Virus record (IMG/VR): IMGVR_UViG_3300025405_000011
Location: 62,001 to 126,000 of that record
Reading direction: 5' to 3' (one strand)
Source of the DNA: a virus
DNA: 64,000 bases
Shown here: positions 19,205-29,235 of the stretch, piece by piece
How positions within the stretch are numbered: the stretch's first letter is position 1
How the letters are laid out: the number at the start of each line of letters is the position of its first letter
Program-made: the position numbers and the translations under genes
Notes under the pieces: generated by a model
What the model saw: only the letters and a program-made list of their open reading frames with translations
What the model was told of the DNA's origin: nothing
The model's database searches: none

Positions 19205-20698
19205 TTATTGACCCGTAAAGGTTCCAATTGTTGTACCCTGAGTAAGTCCACCGGGAGTTAGTGCAACGCCTACTCCTGCAGTTGCGGCAGAGGGTATACC
19301 AGTAGTAGCAGTATAGCTAGTGGTACCCAGGCTGGCTGTTAACGCTGTATCGGTATATGGAGTCACTACAATTACTCCAGTGGTGGCATTGGTGGTAACA
19401 CTCAAAGAGTTAATGTAGGGAGTACTACTGGTATTGGTCCAGCTGGTACTCCATACACTAGTGATGGTATTTGCTACTGATCTCCATAGATTAACTGGCC
19501 ATACATAGTAGGTTGTAGTGTATCCAGCTGTACAACCATAGGCAGTGCAACCGTTGGCAGTGCAACCGTTATTGTTGGCAGTACAACCGTTAGTACAGCA
19601 ACCACTAGTAGTACAACCGTAACCGGCACAGTTACTGCCATTATAGGCATTGCAGCAACCGTTACCACAACTACCATAGGTGGGGTTAGAAGCATTGTAC
19701 CCAGTACAACCAGTACCAGTACAGCCATAACCAGCACATTCATAACCACCACAGGTAAAGGTCGTACAGATAGTATTGTAGCCAGTCTGACAACCGCTAC
19801 CACAAGAACCATAGATGGCATTACTGGCATTATAGGCATTGCAGCAACCGTTACCACAACTGCCATAGTTAGCATTACCACCAGTTTTGGTCTTGGCATT
19901 GTAAGCATTGTATCCAGTAACACAACCGGTACCACAACTACCACTGGTCTTGCAGTTACTGGCATTGTAGCCATTGAGACAACCGTTACCACAACTACCA
20001 TAGGTTGCATTACCCTGACCATAAGCATTGCAGTAATAAGTCTGACAAACAATAACGGCACAACCGGTACTAGTACAACCATTAGTAGCACAAGTGGCAG
20101 CATTGTAGCCAGTCTGACAACCGTTGCCACAACTACCACTGGTCTTGCAGTTACTGACATTATAACTGGTACAGCCAGTAGCACAGCAACCGGAACTAGT
20201 ACAACCGTAGGTGGCACAACCGGTTACTCCATAGGCAGTGCAGCCGTTGGCGGTACAACCATTAGCAGTGCAGGTATAGGTATTGTAAGTGGAGCTAGGT
20301 CCAGTGGACAGTACATAGAAATCACCAGAGCTGGTTTGCCAAAAAGCAACTCCAGCACCCTGACTGACACTCTGTGCACTAATTGTAGCACTGGTTTTAA
20401 AGGGAGTTGTAGCCAGTGGAAAACTGGTATTGGACACTGTACTTGAACTAGTGGCCACTCCACTATTACTGTACCAAATTCCAATGATATTGCTCCAGGT
20501 ATTGCCGGTATTACTGGTGCCTAGACTACCGCTTGTAACTCGAGCCCAAGTGTCAAGGATGTTGCTTTGATACCAAGTTTTCCAGGCTCCACCAATATTG
20601 ATAAAGCTCTGTGTAATCGAGTGCCAAGTTCCGCCAATATTTACTGACATTCCATTGGTAGAGTGCCAGTTTCCGCCTACGTTAAGATTTCCTGCCAT
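19205..20698 (-). CDS. Cysteine-rich repeat adhesin-like protein
   Basis: The 497-residue protein has three regions. The N-terminus contains three repeats of the form NxGGxWHS (residues 5-40), as found in fibre anchoring segments. Residues about 140-405 contain about 42 cysteines in short repeats such as GCTAN, YGSCGNGC and TGYNASN. A beta-rich C-terminal domain follows. There is no Lys/Arg-rich region or enzyme motif. Regular Cys spacing could form disulphides once the particle is outside the cell, or bind metal. The neighbouring genes are all fibre-like. I do not recognise the Cys-rich domain. Confidence 0.75.
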   Translation of the reverse strand: MAGNLNVGGNWHSTNGMSVNIGGTWHSITQSFINIGGAWKTWYQSNILDTWARVTSGSLGTSNTGNTWSNIIGIWYSNSGVATSSSTVSNTSFPLATTPFKTSATISAQSVSQGAGVAFWQTSSGDFYVLSTGPSSTYNTYTCTANGCTANGCTAYGVTGCATYGCTSSGCCATGCTSYNVSNCKTSGSCGNGCQTGYNAATCATNGCTSTGCAVIVCQTYYCNAYGQGNATYGSCGNGCLNGYNASNCKTSGSCGTGCVTGYNAYNAKTKTGGNANYGSCGNGCCNAYNASNAIYGSCGSGCQTGYNTICTTFTCGGYECAGYGCTGTGCTGYNASNPTYGSCGNGCCNAYNGSNCAGYGCTTSGCCTNGCTANNNGCTANGCTAYGCTAGYTTTYYVWPVNLWRSVANTITSVWSTSWTNTSSTPYINSLSVTTNATTGVIVVTPYTDTALTASLGTTSYTATTGIPSAATAGVGVALTPGGLTQGTTIGTFTGQ

Positions 20699-21054
20699 TA
20701 GCTATACTGAATCCAGATGTCTCCGTTAGCCCCACCTGAGGGAGTAACTGTTCCACTAACTACCCAAATGTTTCTTACGACTCCAAGACCACTAGATGTA
20801 GTGGCAGTTGTCACTACTGTACCACTACCGGCAGTGTAAGAGAGATTAATCTGTGCACCGGGGACCCAAGTTCCTGGAGAACCGGGGGAGGTACAGACCC
20901 AAGTGTTGCCATTCTGTCCAATTAGAAAGTCACCGGCTACATAGGTACCACTAGTTGGAGCACCACTAACGGTTGCTCCTACATAACGTGTCCCTTGGGT
21001 TGCTCCAGGAAGACCGGTAGCACTATAACTCTCTCGGGTTATTGATTCAGCCAT
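20698..21054 (-). CDS. Small fibre-associated protein
   Basis: The 118-residue protein is Gly/Ser/Thr-rich with collagen-like turns. It contains SGTYVAGDFLIGQNGNTWVC, a pattern seen in carbohydrate-binding or fibre-tip modules. It ends in GGANGDIWIQYS, a common ending of phage fibre domains. It starts 10 bases after the giant fibre gene and its stop overlaps the next start (TAATG). A role as a fibre tip or accessory is likely. It could also be a detached C-terminal domain of the 2057-residue fibre. Confidence 0.65.
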   Translation of the reverse strand: MAESITRESYSATGLPGATQGTRYVGATVSGAPTSGTYVAGDFLIGQNGNTWVCTSPGSPGTWVPGAQINLSYTAGSGTVVTTATTSSGLGVVRNIWVVSGTVTPSGGANGDIWIQYS

Positions 21055-21063
21055 AATTTATCC

Positions 21064-24000
21064 TTAAGTTAGCTTCATGTGTAGATTATATTGCATTGCA
21101 GTGGCACCACTACTTGCATATGCTACAGAGTAAGAGATGTTGGTTCCACTCTTGGCATAGAATTGGAAACTTCCGTAGACTGCACTAGAAGTGGTATTTG
21201 CACTAGTGGAGTCATCGGTGAGAGTTATTGTAGTTCCATCGGGGTCAGTAAAGATTACACTCACGGGACCTAGGGTACTAGACGTAGTTGCAGCAGTAGT
21301 GACCTTACCATAAAAGTTTAGATTGTACAGTTGAGCAGTCGGAGTAGAGTATATGAGAGTGGTACCAATAGCGGCACTTTGTGTAGTCAAGTCTACTAGT
21401 CCATAGTATTCTATGTCATTGACTGGAGCCCACTGAGTTCCATTGTAGGTTAGTACACTGCCACTTGCTGGAGCAGTATTGCTTATGGCAACACCTTGAA
21501 TTTTGGCTACAGTTGGGTTTGGAAGTGTACCCGTTAGATCTCCACCAACACTGGCACTAAGTGTACCGGTAACAGTTAGACCACTAGCAGCAACCACTAG
21601 GCCGGCACTAGTAATGGTCATAGAATCATTGGAGCTATTATTGTTTACAAAGTGTATAGAGTTGGCAGTATAGGTACCCAGTGTAACATCACCATTGGCA
21701 GCACCCACATAGACGGCATTGGGGATATTGAACCCACCGGTACCGGCATAGTTACTGGAGTTCATTCCAAACTCACCATAGTAACTGCTTGCAGTTGCTA
21801 GATTATTACTGACATTAAAGTTAGTACTACTAGTGGTTCCCGAGTTGGTATTTTGCATAACCATCTGGTTGTAATTACCAACATTACTGGAGAACCCGGC
21901 CATAATATTTACATCAGAATAGTTAAGAGAGCCATTGTTAATTGGTGGAGTATTGGTACCACTACTTGCACTAACTGTATAGGGAACACTTAGAATACCG
22001 GTTACAGTTACGTTACCGGTTACGGTTACACTGCTATTAGAGTAGAGTGGACCAGTGAGACTTCCACCGGCAAGAGGTAGTTTGGTAGAGTCCAGTGGAG
22101 CACTTGTAGTTACTCCTGTCACTCGACCCTTACTGTCAGTTGTAATAACTGGTACTAGAGTAGCACTACCGTAGGTACCGGCAGTTCCAACTCCACTGAG
22201 TGTTGGGTTCGGATAGCTACCGGTAAGGTCACCACCGGCTGTACCATTGGGTGGTAGAGCCGTAGGAATTTGACCAAAGGCTGCAGCATCTGAGGCAGCT
22301 GAGCCATTTGCAAGTCCTGTAATCTTGTTACTACCCATTGCAATAGCACCAGACATGGTACCACCGGCTTTAGGTAGAGCAGCAGCAGCAACTCCACTAA
22401 CAGTTGCAATATTTGTATTGGCAGTGACCATCTGCCCGCTAAGTGTGGCTATGTTACTGTTTGCAGTGACCATTTGGCCACTTAGAGTGGCAATATTGCT
22501 CTCGTCTGTAATTTGTTTGCCACTAATGGTCGAGACATTGCTATTGGTGGTCACTATACTGCCACTATTGGTGGCAATATTGTTATTTGCAGTGATCATT
22601 TGACCACTTAATGTTGCAATATTGCTATTAGCAGTCACCATTTGACCACTGAGAGTGGCTATATTTGTTTCGTCTATAACTTGCTTGCCAGAGATGGTGT
22701 TTACAACACCACTGGTAGTGGCATATTGACCCGAGAGAGTTGCATATTGTCCACTAAGACTGGCTAGGTTACTGTTGGTAGTATTGAGACTACCACTAAG
22801 TGTAACTAGATTGCCACTTAATGTTGCAATATTGTTTTCGTCTGTAACTTGCTTACCGGAGATGGTGTTTACAACACCACTAGTGGTGACATATTGTCCA
22901 CTAAGGGTTACAAGTGACCCACTGGTAGATGCAATGTTTGCATTGGCAGTGACCATTTGACCCGATAGGGTAGCAATATTACTTGTATTAGTGGTTACAA
23001 TTCCTGAGGTGGTAACATATTGACCACTGAGTGTTGCAAGATTGCTATTGGTTGTAGTGATTGAACCACTCAATGCTGACAAGTTTCCAGAAAGACCAGT
23101 TACTTGACTTTGGTTAATTTGTACACCAGTTACAGTTACAGTCGAACGACCATAGGTATCTGTTGTAATTACTGGAATACCACTAGTAGTACCGTATGTA
23201 CCAGGAGTACCGTAGGTTTGTAGTTCAATATCTGTTTGACCAGGAGCAACCAAGTAATTAACAGCAAGTGAGTTACTAGTCAATGGTTGGATAGCAGTAT
23301 CCCATGAAAGAGTAGTTGTAGCTACACCTTCCCAATAACTAGTTGGTGGTAACCAAATGGGTGCTCCGGTTGAACCATTGTCAATGTATGCTGTTGGTTG
23401 TGGGTAAACAAGAAGCCAACTAGTTAGATCTTCGTTGTGAATTTGCATCCATTGACCGTTATATGTTGGCGTAGGAAGAATAACTCCTGTACCAGATGCT
23501 GTGTTACCTGAAGCAGTAGCACCAGTTACTGGGGCATATGTGCTAAGAGTAAGTGGAGTCGCAGTAGCAGCATTAGTACCACTAGCAGCAACTGCATTGA
23601 CTGTGTATGTACCCGTTTGGTTGTACATAATTTGAGAAACAGATACAAATACTCCAGGAGCAGTTGGGTAGTTGGCACCAGAGGCAATAGTTTTAATAGT
23701 AGTGTCAGTGTTGGTTGGCATCCACATGATTTGGAAGTTGTCATTACCACTTGCAGTAATTATATGTGTTACAGCAGCAGTTACAGCACTTCCAGCAGGA
23801 CCATTTGGTACTGCAAATGTTGCATTGGTATTTGGAACATTAACACCATTTTTACGGAACCAAATATCTACGTTTCTAGAAGCATTGGAAGAAGTAAATA
23901 ATTGAACTGTATAGGCAACCAAGTAAGTACCAGTATAACCAAATGTAATTGTTCCACTAGCCGATCTAGTTATACCATTGGCAGTAAATGTACTACCAAT

Positions 24001-27000
24001 TGCTACAACATTTCCACTTGTAGTGCTTGTAGCAGTTTGAGTGGTAGTAGTGTCATAGAAGGCACCATAGTAACCATTAGCTCCACCAGGACCAGGTGTT
24101 CCTACTCCACTTGATGTAATAGGAGTCCATACTCCACCGACTGATGCAAGAACTTGACCAGTGTTTGGAGGGGTAGAGCTTACAGGTGTACCATTGAGAT
24201 AAGAAACTGTTGGGTTAGGATAAGTTCCGGTAAGATCTCCACCAGCAGTGTCACCAAAGTTATTGCTACTAATTAACCATTCTGTTCTAACAGAATCATA
24301 ATAGAATTCTACTGAGTTAAATACTCCGTTACCAGCTAGAACAAAACTGCCATCACCTGCAATATTGTCACTACCACTTGCAACAATAGTAACATCATAG
24401 GTACTTGTAGTTTGACTGGCAACTGCAATGACTGAACCATTGGCAGGAGCATTGGTTAGAGTGACTGTCATTGCACCAGCAGTTGCATTACATACTACAT
24501 AGTCATTGGGAACTGCTGTATAGTTACCACTCTTGGTGGTAGTTGGGAATAGAGCATTACCCGTACCAGCATACCAAGTGCCAGATGTAGTACTGTAACG
24601 TAGAACTTGGTTATTGGTTGGAGCTGTTGGACTTATGGAAATACCCTGGATTTTAGCTACAGTTGGGCCTGGGTAAGTACCCGAAAGATCACCAGTAGCA
24701 TTCGTACCAGAGAAGATTGTTCTTCCACTAGTAGTTGCAAATTGACCACTCAAACTTACAATATTGCCCGAGTTGGTTGCTATGTTACTGTTTGCAGTGA
24801 CCATTTGGCCACTGAGTGTAGCTATATTGATTGTATTAGTTGCAGCAACTCCACTAACAGTAGAGATGTTTGCTTCATCTGTCACTTGCTTACCTGATAT
24901 GGTATTTACAACACCACTAGTAGTTGCATACTGCCCACTAAGAGTAGTAAAGTTGCCACTAATGGTTGCAATATTGGCTTCGTCTGTAACTTGATTACCA
25001 GAGATGGTAGCAATATATCCAGACTGGTCTGTAACAAGGCCTGAAGTAGTAACATATTGGCCACTGAGTGTTGCAAGACTACCTGACAATGATGCAATAT
25101 TGGAAGTATTAGTAACTACTTGACCACTAATGGTTGCAATATTGGCTTCATCAGTGGATACATCACCCTCTAATAAAATAAGGTTTTGATTTGTTGTATA
25201 CCAATAGCCAGAGAGAGTAGAAATGTTGCCAGAGTTGGTTGCAATATTTGTATTTGCAGTAACCATTTGGCCACTTAAAGTGGCAATATTGCTTTCGTCA
25301 GTGATCTGATTGCCACTTATAGTTGCAACATTATTGGTAATTGTAACTACTTGTCCACTAATAGTGGCAATATTTACTTCATCAGTAACTTGCTTGCCAG
25401 AGATGGTGTTTACAACACCACTGGTAGTGGCATATTGACCCGAGAGGGTGACAAAATTACCACTAATAGTGGCTATATTGCTTTCATCGGTCACTTGTTT
25501 GCCACTTATAGTTGCTATGTTGGCTTCGTCAATCGCTTGTTTGCCACTAATGGTGGCTATGTTACTTGCATCAGTAATCTGTAGTCCACTTAGAGTGGCT
25601 ATATTGCCTTCGTCAGTAACTTGCTTGCCTGAGATAGTTGCTACATAACCACTAAGAGTACTAGTGCCATTTTGTAGTGCAGTAATATTAACTGCATCTG
25701 CAGCTTGTCGTCCACTAAGACTAACAATATTATTATTAGTGATATCGAGACTGCCACTGAGAGTGACTATGTTGCCCGAGTTAGTGGCAATATTACTATT
25801 GGCAGTAACCATTTGACCCGAGAGAGTCGATATGTTGGTCTCGTCAGTTACTTGCTTACCGGAGATGACTCCAATGCTATTGCCTTGATTGGCAACTTGA
25901 CCACTTAAGGTTACAAAGTTACTTTCATCGGTCACTTGCTTACCACTTATAGTTGCAATATTGCTGTTTGCAGTGACCATTTGGCCTGAGAGTGTTGAGA
26001 TATTACTAGAGTTAGTAACTATCTGACCCGAGTTAGTTGCAATATTACTGTTTGCAGTAACCATTTGACCACTAAGTGTGGCTATGTTATCTTCATCCGT
26101 GGCTTGATTACCACTAATGGTGGCTATATTACTATTGGCAGTAACCATTTGGCCACTTAAGGTGGCAATGTTAACTTCATCAGTGATTTGATTATTGACA
26201 ACACCACTTAGAGTACCACTTATAATGACCACTTGTCCACTAAGTGCAGCTATATTGCTTTCATCAATGGATTGATTGCCACTAAGTGTAACAAATTGTC
26301 CACTTAATGTAGTAAAGTTATTGGTAAGTGTAGTGAGATTTCCACTAAGAGTGGCTACTTTAGTATTTGTAGCAATTATTTGACCCGACAGTACTGCTAT
26401 ATTGTCTTCATCAGTGGCTTGATTACCACTAATTGTAGAAACATAGCCACTTAGTACTACAGAATTTTGATTTAAAAGATCAATATTGTCGTTGGCAATG
26501 CCTAAACCAATACCTAGATTAGTTATGGCATCTTCGTCTGTAACTTGCTTGCCAGAGATAGTGGCAATCTGTCCACTCATAGTAGTTTGATTACCACTAA
26601 TTGTTATTAGATTTGTAGTAAGGTTAGTGACTTGACTTTCAGCAATCTCGATCTCATTGACATAGGTGTCAATTACTCGACCTTTATTGTCAAGTGTAAG
26701 AGTTAAAGAGCTAGCATTATTACCGTAAGTGCCACTTGTAGACACTGGAGGTAGTGTTGGATTTGGGTAGCTACCTACTAGATCTCCACCGGCAACACTG
26801 CCACTAATAACGGCATCAGCGGTTATATAGTTAAACTGTGCTTGCTCTATGGCAGTAGAGACTGGAAAGACATTAAAGTTATCAGGAAATCCTGCAGCAT
26901 GTGGTTGAGCAAGTGTACCGTCATAGCCTCGACCATTAGTGCCACTGACATTATAGATATTAATAACAGTATTGAGGCCTAGTGCAATGGCACCACTGGC

Positions 27001-27237
27001 ACAAAGAATTTTTTCTTCTGAACCCAAACCATAGTCAACAACCAGTGTATAGGGTCCACTGGTTCCCAGAGGATTGGTGGTATTATAGCCATAGGGGCTA
27101 ACTTCATACCAACCGGTGGTGTTGGCTACGGTTAATGTTTGGTTAGAAACATAACCACTAGCAACTGTAGCTACAAGATATGTAGGAGCCGCACCACCGG
27201 GGTATGAACGTATTACACTGGAATCAGGAAGGGCCAT
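21064..27237 (-). CDS. Giant tail fibre with 14-residue coiled-coil repeats and C1q-like domain
   Basis: The 2057-residue protein starts with a beta-rich anchoring domain (residues 1-175). Two long arrays of a 14-residue repeat follow (about 180-870 and 1380-1620), with units such as NIATLSGQMVTANS and NIATISGKQVTDEA. Hydrophobic residues recur at 3-4 spacing, giving a probable trimeric coiled coil. GGDLTGTYPNPTV elements recur as domain linkers (near 870, 1000, 1670 and 1900). Residues about 1045-1215 look like a C1q/TNF-like beta-sandwich (GTYLVAYTVQLF, GNDNFQIMWMP). A beta-rich tip ends the protein. It is the likely long host-binding fibre. Confidence 0.85.
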   Translation of the reverse strand: MALPDSSVIRSYPGGAAPTYLVATVASGYVSNQTLTVANTTGWYEVSPYGYNTTNPLGTSGPYTLVVDYGLGSEEKILCASGAIALGLNTVINIYNVSGTNGRGYDGTLAQPHAAGFPDNFNVFPVSTAIEQAQFNYITADAVISGSVAGGDLVGSYPNPTLPPVSTSGTYGNNASSLTLTLDNKGRVIDTYVNEIEIAESQVTNLTTNLITISGNQTTMSGQIATISGKQVTDEDAITNLGIGLGIANDNIDLLNQNSVVLSGYVSTISGNQATDEDNIAVLSGQIIATNTKVATLSGNLTTLTNNFTTLSGQFVTLSGNQSIDESNIAALSGQVVIISGTLSGVVNNQITDEVNIATLSGQMVTANSNIATISGNQATDEDNIATLSGQMVTANSNIATNSGQIVTNSSNISTLSGQMVTANSNIATISGKQVTDESNFVTLSGQVANQGNSIGVISGKQVTDETNISTLSGQMVTANSNIATNSGNIVTLSGSLDITNNNIVSLSGRQAADAVNITALQNGTSTLSGYVATISGKQVTDEGNIATLSGLQITDASNIATISGKQAIDEANIATISGKQVTDESNIATISGNFVTLSGQYATTSGVVNTISGKQVTDEVNIATISGQVVTITNNVATISGNQITDESNIATLSGQMVTANTNIATNSGNISTLSGYWYTTNQNLILLEGDVSTDEANIATISGQVVTNTSNIASLSGSLATLSGQYVTTSGLVTDQSGYIATISGNQVTDEANIATISGNFTTLSGQYATTSGVVNTISGKQVTDEANISTVSGVAATNTINIATLSGQMVTANSNIATNSGNIVSLSGQFATTSGRTIFSGTNATGDLSGTYPGPTVAKIQGISISPTAPTNNQVLRYSTTSGTWYAGTGNALFPTTTKSGNYTAVPNDYVVCNATAGAMTVTLTNAPANGSVIAVASQTTSTYDVTIVASGSDNIAGDGSFVLAGNGVFNSVEFYYDSVRTEWLISSNNFGDTAGGDLTGTYPNPTVSYLNGTPVSSTPPNTGQVLASVGGVWTPITSSGVGTPGPGGANGYYGAFYDTTTTQTATSTTSGNVVAIGSTFTANGITRSASGTITFGYTGTYLVAYTVQLFTSSNASRNVDIWFRKNGVNVPNTNATFAVPNGPAGSAVTAAVTHIITASGNDNFQIMWMPTNTDTTIKTIASGANYPTAPGVFVSVSQIMYNQTGTYTVNAVAASGTNAATATPLTLSTYAPVTGATASGNTASGTGVILPTPTYNGQWMQIHNEDLTSWLLVYPQPTAYIDNGSTGAPIWLPPTSYWEGVATTTLSWDTAIQPLTSNSLAVNYLVAPGQTDIELQTYGTPGTYGTTSGIPVITTDTYGRSTVTVTGVQINQSQVTGLSGNLSALSGSITTTNSNLATLSGQYVTTSGIVTTNTSNIATLSGQMVTANANIASTSGSLVTLSGQYVTTSGVVNTISGKQVTDENNIATLSGNLVTLSGSLNTTNSNLASLSGQYATLSGQYATTSGVVNTISGKQVIDETNIATLSGQMVTANSNIATLSGQMITANNNIATNSGSIVTTNSNVSTISGKQITDESNIATLSGQMVTANSNIATLSGQMVTANTNIATVSGVAAAALPKAGGTMSGAIAMGSNKITGLANGSAASDAAAFGQIPTALPPNGTAGGDLTGSYPNPTLSGVGTAGTYGSATLVPVITTDSKGRVTGVTTSAPLDSTKLPLAGGSLTGPLYSNSSVTVTGNVTVTGILSVPYTVSASSGTNTPPINNGSLNYSDVNIMAGFSSNVGNYNQMVMQNTNSGTTSSTNFNVSNNLATASSYYGEFGMNSSNYAGTGGFNIPNAVYVGAANGDVTLGTYTANSIHFVNNNSSNDSMTITSAGLVVAASGLTVTGTLSASVGGDLTGTLPNPTVAKIQGVAISNTAPASGSVLTYNGTQWAPVNDIEYYGLVDLTTQSAAIGTTLIYSTPTAQLYNLNFYGKVTTAATTSSTLGPVSVIFTDPDGTTITLTDDSTSANTTSSAVYGSFQFYAKSGTNISYSVAYASSGATAMQYNLHMKLT

Positions 27238-27267
27238 TTAAATGGACTCCGAGGGTTTCGTATTCTC

Positions 27268-27819
27268 TTAGTAAGGGTACGAAGCCGACTGCCAGGTAGG
27301 AGTTACTGTAAGGGAGTCACCACTAGCAAGTGTCACTGTTGAAAGGTCACTGAATGGAGCATACCATAGAACTGCACCGTCTCCACCAGGGCCCGAAGGG
27401 TTACCGGCACCATTAAAAGTAGCAACAAAGATACCGTTAATGTCACTAGCAGTATCTGGACCAGTATTAGTCCAAGTAAGTGCACCACTGTATGTAGTCT
27501 GCTCTACTGGAATGTTGCTTTCACCATTAATGGTAATTACTGTACTGGTAATGGCTTGCCATCCACTGGCAGCAAGAGGAATACGTGCATAACCATCAAG
27601 GTCACTCACTTCCAATACATCATAGCCGGAATCACCATTGTTTAGATAGATTGGAAGGTCTCCACCACTGACCCAACCACTAATTGTTGACCAAGGAGTT
27701 GCAGTAAGTCCAAGGTAGGTAGTGGTAGGAGCTGCTTGTGTTCCACGTGGAAGAACATTCAACATGTAGTCGAGTCCTTCAGCTGGGAAGAAGAAAGTAG
27801 AATTGAAGTTTGCTGTCAT
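27268..27819 (-). CDS. Virion structural protein, unknown
   Basis: The 183-residue protein opens with MTANFNSTFFFPAEGLDYMLNVLPRG, has a good ribosome binding site (GGAGATAAAATT before ATG) and is otherwise a beta-rich Ser/Thr/Gly/Trp protein. The first 60 residues resemble short structural proteins that precede fibre genes. It is encoded just upstream of the giant fibre, so it may anchor that fibre to the baseplate. No motif supports an enzymatic role. Confidence 0.6.
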   Translation of the reverse strand: MTANFNSTFFFPAEGLDYMLNVLPRGTQAAPTTTYLGLTATPWSTISGWVSGGDLPIYLNNGDSGYDVLEVSDLDGYARIPLAASGWQAITSTVITINGESNIPVEQTTYSGALTWTNTGPDTASDINGIFVATFNGAGNPSGPGGDGAVLWYAPFSDLSTVTLASGDSLTVTPTWQSASYPY

Positions 27820-27830
27820 AATTTTATCTC

Positions 27831-28436
27831 CTAGATAAATTGTATACTAACGTTGAACTGCATTGAGTCTCCGGGAGTTAAACTAACTACAGGAAAACTA
27901 CTTTTTAAGAACATGGTTCCTGCAACTCCCGTTACCGGGGTATATGTAGGAATTATAGAAGTAGAACGGGTTGAACCGTTATACCCCCTTGTTACATAAA
28001 ACGTATCGGTCCCATTGCCCGAAGTAACTAACATTACTTCAGTTGAAACCTGTACTTCAAACGGAAACGAGTTCCCGTAGGTACCATATAAGTTAACTCG
28101 AATACTGGTATCACCGGGATTAACCTGTGAAGTTAACTGTCCATTAGGAGCAGTTAGACCACTATCGAATAGACCAATATTGCTAACCGTTTGGTATATA
28201 TCAGAATTTATTGTTCCAATACATAGATAAGTGTCTCCAGAAGTTACAATGGTCTCTTTCGAGATTGTGCACCTTACCGGATTAAGAGTTGGACTAAATA
28301 ATGCTACATCTGTAGGTGAAACTGTTTGTGTTCCAGACCCCCACGCCATATATTGTATGGGTGCTAATCCGAAACCCGAACCTAGAATACAATTAACTAG
28401 ACTAGTTCTGCCCTGTGTCGTTAGTAACGAGATCAT
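27831..28436 (-). CDS. Virion structural protein, unknown
   Basis: I chose the ATG at 28436, preceded by a purine-rich GAAGAAGAGA; a TTG at 28454 would add six residues. The 201-residue product starts MISLLTTQGRTSLVNCILG and becomes a beta-rich protein with PGDTSIRVNLYGTYGNSF and FEVQVSTEVMLV segments. This resembles baseplate or fibre-attachment proteins. It overlaps the small upstream gene by about 35 bases. The function is inferred from position only. Confidence 0.55.
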   Translation of the reverse strand: MISLLTTQGRTSLVNCILGSGFGLAPIQYMAWGSGTQTVSPTDVALFSPTLNPVRCTISKETIVTSGDTYLCIGTINSDIYQTVSNIGLFDSGLTAPNGQLTSQVNPGDTSIRVNLYGTYGNSFPFEVQVSTEVMLVTSGNGTDTFYVTRGYNGSTRSTSIIPTYTPVTGVAGTMFLKSSFPVVSLTPGDSMQFNVSIQFI

Positions 28437-28548
28437 TCTCTTCTTCAGTCCCAACCCTTACTAGGTCGATGTCACCATATACTTCTTGTGTGCCATCGGC
28501 TCTAGTAACAGTTGCGTTAACTTTTATAGTAAAGGGTTTGTAATTCAT
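28402..28548 (-). CDS. Small acidic protein, unknown
   Basis: I chose the ATG at 28548, one base after the upstream stop. The 48-residue product (MNYKPFTIKVNATVTRADG...) has a short strand-rich start and an acidic C-terminus (VGTEEENDLVTNDTGQN). It overlaps the next gene by about 35 bases. A longer reading from 28647 would overlap the upstream structural gene in another frame and is less likely. It may be a small fibre-module component. Confidence 0.5.
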   Translation of the reverse strand: MNYKPFTIKVNATVTRADGTQEVYGDIDLVRVGTEEENDLVTNDTGQN

Positions 28549-28549
28549 A

Positions 28550-29233
28550 CTAGCACTGTTGTTGCTTAGTATTCCTCTGCTGAGTCTGATTAAGGTTACC
28601 CTGGTACTTAGTGTAATAAGCGGCCCATTGCTGAGTCTCTGATCCACCGTCTGGGCCTTCGCCTGTATTGATTTGACGAACTTGTACTTGAACTACCTTA
28701 GTAGTATCTTGTACTACAGCTCCACCACCGTTAACTGGGTAGGCGTGTACTGTAGCATCATCAATCCAAGTAGGATTAGCATTAGGAGTACCAACATAGT
28801 TAGGGTAAGAAACATTTTCACTAGCAAGTGTTATATTGGTAATAACTGGAGTACGACCAGTTCCACTAATTACTGTAAGTACATCTCCAGCACCAGCACC
28901 AAAAATGATGTCTGTCTTATTACCGGCAAGGAATTGATTTCCATTGGTATCAGTAGTTAGATTTACTGTAGAAGGCTCAACTGCTTGAAGAGCTGTAATT
29001 AGATTTCCAGCAGTAGAGAGTCCACTTAGTGTACTAGTCTTTAGGTGAGTTGTACCACCACTAATAGTAAAAGTGCAAGTGGGGTCAGTTACAGACAATG
29101 ACCAGAGTCCATTGGTTGCATAACCAGCATCAATTACACTTTTTGGATTAGCAGTATAGGAGTTGGCTCCACCACGAGTGTTGGAACGTACTGTCTGCTT
29201 GGTACTTTGTTCTAATGGGACATTAACAGTCAT
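28550..29233 (-). CDS. Virion structural protein, unknown
   Basis: The 227-residue protein has a Thr/Gly/Asn-rich beta-like core (CTFTISGGTTHLKTSTLSG, ITNITLASENVSYPNYVG) and a C-terminal tail rich in Gln and Asn (NLNQTQQRNTKQQQC). It lies between the short protein at 29236 and the small gene at 28402 in the region between the capsid and fibre genes. It could be a fibre or baseplate component. There is no recognised motif. Confidence 0.6.
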   Translation of the reverse strand: MTVNVPLEQSTKQTVRSNTRGGANSYTANPKSVIDAGYATNGLWSLSVTDPTCTFTISGGTTHLKTSTLSGLSTAGNLITALQAVEPSTVNLTTDTNGNQFLAGNKTDIIFGAGAGDVLTVISGTGRTPVITNITLASENVSYPNYVGTPNANPTWIDDATVHAYPVNGGGAVVQDTTKVVQVQVRQINTGEGPDGGSETQQWAAYYTKYQGNLNQTQQRNTKQQQC

Positions 29234-29235
29234 AA

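Noticed and set aside
19474-20217. Long open frame opposite or out of phase with the Cys-rich gene
   Set aside because: Its product is a monotonous Val/Met/Leu/Pro repeat created by the Cys-rich repeat in another frame, with no ribosome binding site.
21064-27237. CRISPR-like periodic repeats
   Set aside because: The periodicity is the 42-base DNA encoding of a 14-residue protein repeat; there are no unique spacers or leader.
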